A stretch of DNA of 64,000 nt from Entonaema liquescens (taxonomy: Eukaryota > Ascomycota > Sordariomycetes > Xylariales > Xylariaceae): assembly GCA_902805475.1 (NCBI GenBank), contig CADCSX010000008.1, positions 1,674,001 through 1,738,000 on the forward strand, read 5' to 3'. Positions 58,051-64,000 of the stretch are shown here, one piece after another (the first letter of the stretch is position 1; the number at the start of each line of letters is the position of its first letter). Below the pieces are notes generated by a model. The model was not told the DNA's origin. It ran no database searches and saw only the letters and a program-made list of their open reading frames with translations. The position numbers and the translations under genes are program-made.

Positions 58051-59793
58051 TTAAACAAGCAATACTAGGTCGCCTTGACTTCTAAAACACGCGGCAAGAT
58101 CACGGTTTGCGAAATCACTCGAGCTTCTGTCTCTCCATACTCTTTCCATGATTTCAAGTGCTTTGTGTGCTGTGCCGAAGACGCTCGGGGGTTGCAATGC
58201 AGCTACCATTCTACGGAAGTGGGCTTCCTGCGCCGGCTCTGCGAGACAGCCTGCTACACAGAATGGCCATACCATCGTACGTAGTAACGCTGGTGGTGAT
58301 ATTTGATGTGTTAAGATGTCGATAACTCGGCCAACATGATAACGTACTTCATCGCAGGCAGGCTGCCATCCAGACACGACAATAACGAGATAGAGTAAGG
58401 CAGCATGGGCCCAGACACGAGTGGCTAAACGACTTTGGCAAACGGGTACCCTTGACTGTTGATAATTATGTATGTTGAAGGCATCTAAAAGGTTGCTATC
58501 GCTCTGTGGTATAACTGACGATTCGGATTCAAGCTGTATAAGTTGTGCTTCCAAAGTACCCTTTATCGCCGTCACACGACGGACTAACTCTATAACGTCG
58601 AGATTTCCCGCTCTTCTACACTGTTTCTTCCACGCATCAAGCGCGGAAATTTCACTAATGTGTGATAATACCCAGGTTTGGCAGCCTACAACGGTCTCAA
58701 GATTGATAGTGGGACCGGTGCCATCGGCATTATTAAGAAGACAGAGATGATACTTGTAGAGCCTGGGTTCATCTGGAAGCGCCGTGCTAGCGATAATATC
58801 ATCAAAGACCAAAAGGGCGGATGAGAAACGAAAAGCGGCCTGTTCGGCACTTTGAACCTGGACATCCTGGGCGGGCGAAATCCACGTCGGCGGTCCTAGA
58901 CGATTTACAATATCATTGAAGCTTGAACTAGGACCCACCGATCCTCCTGCAATGGTGCTCTCGAGAAGCTGCTCGAAAAGAGCCAGACCAGCGTTGAGAT
59001 GCGCCTGGCAGTTATCGAAACATAGTATGGTAATCTCGAAACGCTGCATCTGCATGATGCTTGCCATAATCCGTACAGCACCGTGTAGATGCTCTGTGAT
59101 GCTTGAGCCGTCGATAACCTGTAGTGATTGCCTCAGAACTCCAAATGCATCCTTGGTATGTGCGAGCACCCTCTCCCAGATAGCATCATGGTCAGCAGTC
59201 CCCTGGGCGAGGGAGAAGAAGTATGAAGATTGACACAGGGTGGCTTGTCGTACTACCGGGCTACTTATCATCATTTCTAAAATCCATGATCGGCCGCCTT
59301 CAAGGGGAGAAGGGCAGTAGAACGGGAAAAGGAATGGAAGTAAATTCTCAAGGTAAAACGTGATGAGAATAGTACAAGGCCGTCCAAAGGATACGCCGTT
59401 GCGAGTTTCTCCAAGCAACGTACAGTCAGCCCCACGTTGAAGGCCAATAGTAGATGCATTAGAGCGTTGTTCTATTTCATTGTTAAGACCTTCAGGTGCC
59501 GTTGTTCCAGGGAGGCTATTAGAGACATGGACCGTGCGGAACTCGCGGCGGTGATGGGCTTTTTCTTTAACTTCGCGTTTGAGGCGCTCAGCCATCTCTT
59601 CCTGTTTCGCACCGCCATCCATCCACTCCGGCTTCTCCTGGGCATAGTGACAGGTGATCTGGAGTGTGGCACATATATCGCATACAGGACGGTTCTCATC
59701 ACATTTTTTGCGTCGCAATCGACAAGTCCAACAGCCATTAAAACTTCTTATTGTGCTGTTGTGACGGGGACCATGAGGTAATGTCGTATCCAT
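58051..59793 (-). CDS. Zn2Cys6 transcription factor (Fungal_trans_2 type)
   Basis: A single exon of 580 residues. The zinc cluster at residues about 21-48 reads GCWTCRLRRKKCDENRPVCDIC then C-x6-C, the C6 pattern preceded by an Arg/Lys-rich nuclear signal. A helical regulatory domain of the Fungal_trans_2 class follows, containing VFDDIIAS and LLYLVIVVSGWQP and ending near residue 560. Relatives of this type often reside in or near specialised-metabolite clusters and control them. It is convergent with the SDR at 57181 and separate from the other regulator at 20237. There is no intron. Which genes it controls cannot be told; the four genes upstream are the obvious candidates. Confidence 0.9.
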   Translation of the reverse strand: MDTTLPHGPRHNSTIRSFNGCWTCRLRRKKCDENRPVCDICATLQITCHYAQEKPEWMDGGAKQEEMAERLKREVKEKAHHRREFRTVHVSNSLPGTTAPEGLNNEIEQRSNASTIGLQRGADCTLLGETRNGVSFGRPCTILITFYLENLLPFLFPFYCPSPLEGGRSWILEMMISSPVVRQATLCQSSYFFSLAQGTADHDAIWERVLAHTKDAFGVLRQSLQVIDGSSITEHLHGAVRIMASIMQMQRFEITILCFDNCQAHLNAGLALFEQLLESTIAGGSVGPSSSFNDIVNRLGPPTWISPAQDVQVQSAEQAAFRFSSALLVFDDIIASTALPDEPRLYKYHLCLLNNADGTGPTINLETVVGCQTWVLSHISEISALDAWKKQCRRAGNLDVIELVRRVTAIKGTLEAQLIQLESESSVIPQSDSNLLDAFNIHNYQQSRVPVCQSRLATRVWAHAALLYLVIVVSGWQPACDEVRYHVGRVIDILTHQISPPALLRTMVWPFCVAGCLAEPAQEAHFRRMVAALQPPSVFGTAHKALEIMERVWRDRSSSDFANRDLAACFRSQGDLVLLV

Positions 59794-60591
59794 GGACAGT
59801 CCTACAGGGTAGGTTCCCTGGCTATATGAGTTATATAAGATATAAAAGAGCTGTTGGAAGTTATTATGAACTTAGTGCTATAGTTTGGTTAGAACTTCAA
59901 TACAAATAAATCATCAAGTTCGTGGGGCGGTTTTTTCTCTCGATGACTAATACATATAACCAAACGCCTCGTATTCTCTTCCAATATTTGAAGAATATTG
60001 AAATTTGTCATACAACATTACTTACTTATGCATTAAGGGTCATAAAGACCTGAGAAGGATTGAGCACGTCTAACCTTTGACAGCAGCTGAATGGATCATA
60101 TTCCCAAGCTACCTACCCATCCATTTACAACTACAGTCACACATGAGGGACGTGTAAGTGGACCAAATCTTAGCGCCTCTGCCCTGAAGTTACGACTAGC
60201 GGATGCCAGACGGGAGCTCATTTATCTCAAGACCGCCGCTAATACTTCATCAGCGGCTAGCGGCTGCAGCAATCTTCCTTAGCTTTCAGCTTTTCCCGAG
60301 TTAAATACAATGGCGTTCTTTCGCCTACTTGGCAGGCGTTCCGAGTCTTCAGCTGTCAGGGGTATGGCTCTTCGTGGACCTGGTCACACCGCGTTGCATA
60401 GATAGGGAGCAGGTCTTAGAGATTGATAGAAAAGTTTGTCTCCGATTATCTATGGTAATTATAGTACTGGGTCCTTGGTGTATTGAACTCGTCCTCTCTT
60501 TTAAGCTAGATTGTCTGCCTTCGCGCATCTTGATATCCTCACCTATTCTCAGGGTCTTCTATCCTTAGCTTGGTTAAGAAAAGTGGGAATA
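59794..60591. other. Intergenic, no gene seen
   Basis: A 63-codon frame at 60091-60282 and others show no protein character. Probable promoters of the Zn2Cys6 and receptor-like genes. Confidence 0.5.
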
Positions 60592-62645
60592 ATGCCTCAT
60601 TTATGGTCGTCGCTCACTTGGGTGTGCTTAGGTACATCATTGGTGAGAGCACAAGAGGTTGTTTACGTTACTGATCTTTCTGTTTTCACTGTATTGGTAA
60701 GTTCTGTAACCCTCAATTAGAATTCATGGCTATCGAAAGGTGTAAAACCCATATTGGGAAATGCGGATTAGACTATAATCGGCTGCTTTAGGTGGTAATG
60801 ATGCTGATTTTACTTAGGCCCCGTGTGCAGCATCCGCTGTGTCTGAGAATGTTCAAGCACAAACAAACCAGAACTGTCCGGAAGCCGTAACAGACCTCCA
60901 ATCATGTGTCTGCACGAAGAATAACAACTTCGCTTCGATATCGACAGGAATCTCGAGTTCAGTTAGCCGCAGCTGTGGTTCAACTGCTTCGGAGGACCAG
61001 GCAAGCGCGGCAAGCGTATTCGAAGCATACTGTAACCAGGAGTCGATTACACCGTTCCCAACTCCCTCTAATCCAGTCACGCAATATATTACCGACATTC
61101 CAGCATGGCAGGATCTCGCGCCTTGTGCTGCGAGTGGGCTAGCTTATATCGTCCAGTGAGTTCTGACTTCCTCGTTAATTATTATATTTGCTCATGACTT
61201 TTTTTCTGACTGTGACATAGGAGTATGGTGAGTTTGATCCGGATAATGGTGTAAATTTCACGTCGCCTAATACTAAGTAACAGACTTATGATCTATGCCC
61301 TGCGGAGCCGAGCCTTCTCGCAACATGTGTATGCAACAAGAACCAAAACTCCTTGCTTGCTAGCCAAGGTATCAACAAGTCTGTGAAATCATCATGTTCA
61401 TCGCACGTTGAGGATATAGATTCGGCACAAGCAGTGTTTTCGGGTTACTGCGGGTTGATAAAAGGAACCTCGTCATTCCCAACGACTTCGGACCCCCCTG
61501 GTGATAGTAAGTCACTACTCTTACTTGTCTTACCGAAACATTCGCTAACGCACAAGGCAGTGACATATCATATTACTGCTCTACCTGAATATAGCTCGTT
61601 AGCCCCCTGCGCACAATCTGCGGTGTCATACGGAGTATTAAGTGTAAGATCGTGAATTCCGCGTAGAATAGCAACAGCTAACATTCATATTCGAAGCAAA
61701 CCTATGACCTCTGTCCCGATGGTCCAAAGGCCCTCGCATCATGTGCTTGTTTGAAGAGTGGCATGTCTGGCTTTATGCGTAATGCTATCACCTCCGATGT
61801 GAAATACTCATGTGACTCGACAGCGACTGAAGATGTCAGCTCAGCATTGGTGGTGTTCGATTTGTACTGTAGCGCTGCCAAGGGGCTGACAACTCCAGCT
61901 GGAGTTACCGAATCCTGTAAGTCCAATACGCGGTTCTCTATGATATAAATAATAACCAGGGTAACTAGTGGAACAAACAAAGGCTACGTCGAACGGCGGG
62001 TCTTTCGGACCGAAAGAGACCGGTGTTTCCGGGGGATCTGGAAGTTCAAGCTCCGAAGGTGTTGAAGGGTCTCTAGAGTCTGAAGGGTCAAATAGTGATT
62101 CAGCTAACAAATCGAATACGGGTACAATTGTTGGGGCTGTGATTGGCGTCTTGGCCGGTGTTGCGATTATAGGCCTTGCAGCATTCTTCTTCTGGCGACG
62201 TCGGCGGTATGGCCAGAGCGGTGATCCGACAGTACCGCAAATTGTTGGCCCGGAATACAGCGGGAAACCCGAGCTCGACGGTAGTCAAAATCTGGATGTG
62301 CTTAAGGACCAGGAACTTACACGGATTGACAACGTTTCGCCGGTGTCTGCTTATAGCACACCTAATACATCAGAGCTCCAGGGCCACAGCGCCTATTCCC
62401 AACCGCCCGTTCCGCAGATACCTGAGCTACGTGGTCAGGATCATGCATCACAATCGCCGAGCCCCGTCTCCCCATATACCCCACAGGAGGCACATAGCCA
62501 CCCAGTATACGAAGCTCCAACCCAGCGCGAACCTCAGGTACATGAGGCACATGGCCAGCCTAGGTCAGAACTTGAGGGTATGGGGTGGCAGTCTGGACCT
62601 GTAATTGAGTACCATGAAGTAGACGGGGGATATAGAGGGAAATAG
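60592..62645 (+). CDS. Receptor-like wall protein with three Cys-rich repeats and one TM segment
   Basis: Seven exons, 60592-60696, 60818-61155, 61221-61227 (7 nt), 61284-61506, 61561-61643, 61697-61916 and 61969-62645, give about 550 residues. The signal peptide is about residues 1-21. The ectodomain holds three copies of a module of about 100 residues: aromatic-I/D-T-D/A lead (VYVTDLSVF, YITDIPAWQ, YHITALPEY), LAPCA, then CPxxxxxLxxCxC, a Ser/Thr helix and a closing YC. Each copy has about six Cys, like a CFEM-type fold but with fewer Cys than canonical CFEM. A Gly/Ser spacer, a membrane helix (GTIVGAVIGVLAGVAIIGLAAFFFW, about residues 370-395), an RRRR stop and a Pro/Gln/His-rich cytosolic tail of about 150 residues follow. 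The role is unknown; wall sensing or heme/iron binding are guesses. Confidence 0.8.
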
Positions 62646-63599
62646 TTGACGAATATCTACAGAACACTGTAATAAGAGGAATGACTGGGACATTTTATGG
62701 ATTGAATTTGATAACAAAACATATATAATGGAGATATAATGGAGATATCATTTGCTAAGGGTTACTTTGATAAAGCACGAGTGAATAGGTACTACCTAAT
62801 GTTAGTGACGTAAGAGTAGTGTCGTTTCTTATATAGGGTAGTGTTTAACTAGTTCTTTAGGAAAATGTGACAAGTATTTAAGGGTTATAGTTATTCTCGA
62901 TATTAGTATGTAGATAAAACCCGAAAAGCGTGGATGGTTACCTGATTGTATGCACTGGATAAAGACGATTGTTGACTTCTGACTTGGTAACGGATGACTT
63001 CAATGTCTATGAGCACTGATAAGTGATAAGTAACATTTAAATATGGGGCTGCCCAAATACATGGGTCGGTGATGGCCAAAGCTCCCTAAGCTTGTCAAAT
63101 TTAGGTTAGGCATAGCGTGCAGGTGGGTATGCGCCCGAAGCAACAATGGTAGCCTCGTCGCGCCTACCACCGAAAACAGCTTGTTCTTGATTTAGTGCAG
63201 ACGTGTGTTCGTCCTTTGTGAAAAAGAAAAAGTAGAACTTTCTATTTTCTGCACTTTCATACCTTCATACCTTGCCTCTTTCATCACAGTCAATACCTCC
63301 TCATCCTTACAACATTGGATGACTTGACTGATTGATTGATTGATGGATTGATGGTCTCATCTCAGTCTATTCTACTCTGATTTCATTCCTTGACCAAATT
63401 TCTCTTTTATTTAATCCGTATTATCGCATTTCGTTTTTTTACTTACCGTCTCTATCGCCACCACCGCTTGCGATCACCCCGTTTGTCCTGACTATAACAT
63501 CAACAAACCTTGATAAACGTCCATTTCAAGATAAACCCAACTGACCGAATAATCGTATTGTGTCCCTGATGGCCATAACTCAATTCCGCACTTGACAAA
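62646..63599. other. Promoter of the MLP1/TPR gene, no gene seen
   Basis: AT-rich, with pyrimidine-rich tracts near 63240-63520 typical of housekeeping fungal promoters and an (attg)n run at about 63328-63352. Confidence 0.6.
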
Positions 63600-64000
63600 A
63601 TGGCAGCTGCGGAGGTAGACCTCGGCTACTTGGCTACCCACTTGGGTATGCCCGAGGACAACCTCACAACTGTTGTTACAGATCCCACAGCCGACCTTGT
63701 CAGAGCCGTATTATCTGCTGTCGCAGCTAAGGGGCAAGATTATGACGCGTTGTTTACTCAGAAACTTCAGCTAGAAGTTGAGCTCGAGACATCCGTACGC
63801 AGCGCCGAGGCCCAACGCGATGCAAGTAATGAGACTGCCAAAAGGCACTCAAAGATGTGGAGGAGCTTCGTCAGAAACTCAAGAATGAAGGTTCGTATAA
63901 TCGCCGTTATATCTCTATTCCGGAATTATAAATGCTTACGGCGACGAATAGAAACTGCCCGCCAGGCACTGGAGAACGAGTTGCAGTCTATCAAGTCATC
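63600..64000 (+). CDS. MLP1: MLP1/TPR-type nuclear basket protein, N-terminus only
   Basis: Starts at 63600 (acaaaATGG). Exon 1 runs to 63890, intron 63891-63951 (GTTCGT...TAG), and exon 2 continues past the window end. The N-terminus AEVDLGYLATHLGMPEDNL, then TDPTADLVRAVL and KLQLEVELETSVRSAEAQRD, matches the start of fungal Mlp1/TPR coiled-coil nucleoporins, which form the nuclear basket and guard mRNA export. The frame fails at 63840-63843 (aaaa). One extra A would restore KALKDVEELRQKLKNE, in phase with the exon 2 reading TARQALENELQSI. Since the gene is normally long and conserved, this looks like an assembly deletion. Only about 120 of the usual 2000 residues are visible. Confidence 0.85.
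   Translation, partial: MAAAEVDLGYLATHLGMPEDNLTTVVTDPTADLVRAVLSAVAAKGQDYDALFTQKLQLEVELETSVRSAEAQRDASNETAKRHSKMWRSFVRNSRMKVRIIAVISLFRNYKCLRRRIETARQALENELQSIKS

Overview
The window is nuclear DNA of a filamentous ascomycete, most likely a Sordariomycete. The evidence is short spliceosomal introns (about 50-120 nt, with CTAAC-type branch points), a CDK1 with the fungal insert, Hir1, an Mlp1/TPR start, Zn2Cys6 regulators, GH17 and GH64 glucanases, an OPT transporter and a ferric reductase. Genes were rebuilt by hand from open frames plus donor, acceptor and phase arithmetic. No rRNA, tRNA, CRISPR or intact transposon was recognised.

Layout. At 1-12 kb there is a universal-stress-protein gene, a 4.3 kb AT-rich gap holding the relic of an MFS drug transporter, a conserved membrane/coiled-coil protein whose 5' end overlaps a second open frame, and an extended SDR reductase. 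At 12-20 kb are a tiny Cys-rich protein, a secreted GH17 beta-1,3-glucanase and a GH64 glucanase without a signal peptide, all in gene-poor DNA. At 20-34 kb is a dense accessory block: a Zn2Cys6 regulator, two convergent NmrA-like proteins, a nucleoside-phosphorylase-domain protein with a Gly/Ser/Asn/Gln-rich tail, a broken ankyrin gene, an OPT transporter and a cupin. At 35-43 kb are a single-pass wall/membrane protein, a ferric reductase and a GT15 mannosyltransferase. At 43-51 kb are core genes: HIR1, CDK1 and an AlkB-type dioxygenase. At 51-60 kb are a mitochondrial-type M20 amidase, then an alpha/beta hydrolase, an extradiol (LigB) dioxygenase, an SDR and a Zn2Cys6 regulator, which may form a small catabolic or specialised-metabolism group. 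At 60-64 kb are a receptor-like protein with three Cys-rich ectodomain repeats and the start of an MLP1/TPR nucleoporin gene.

Two points deserve most attention. (1) The nucleoside-phosphorylase protein (26399-27681) ends in a short pseudo-symmetric G/N/Q/S tail resembling the amyloid signalling motifs of fungal NLR-controlled cell-death effectors, and a decayed ankyrin-repeat gene lies divergently beside it. (2) HIR1 (five times), MLP1 (once) and the ankyrin gene (twice) each need a one-base addition to restore conserved frame, mostly at short homopolymers. This pattern points to uncorrected assembly deletions rather than true pseudogenes, and it affects how every broken gene here should be read.
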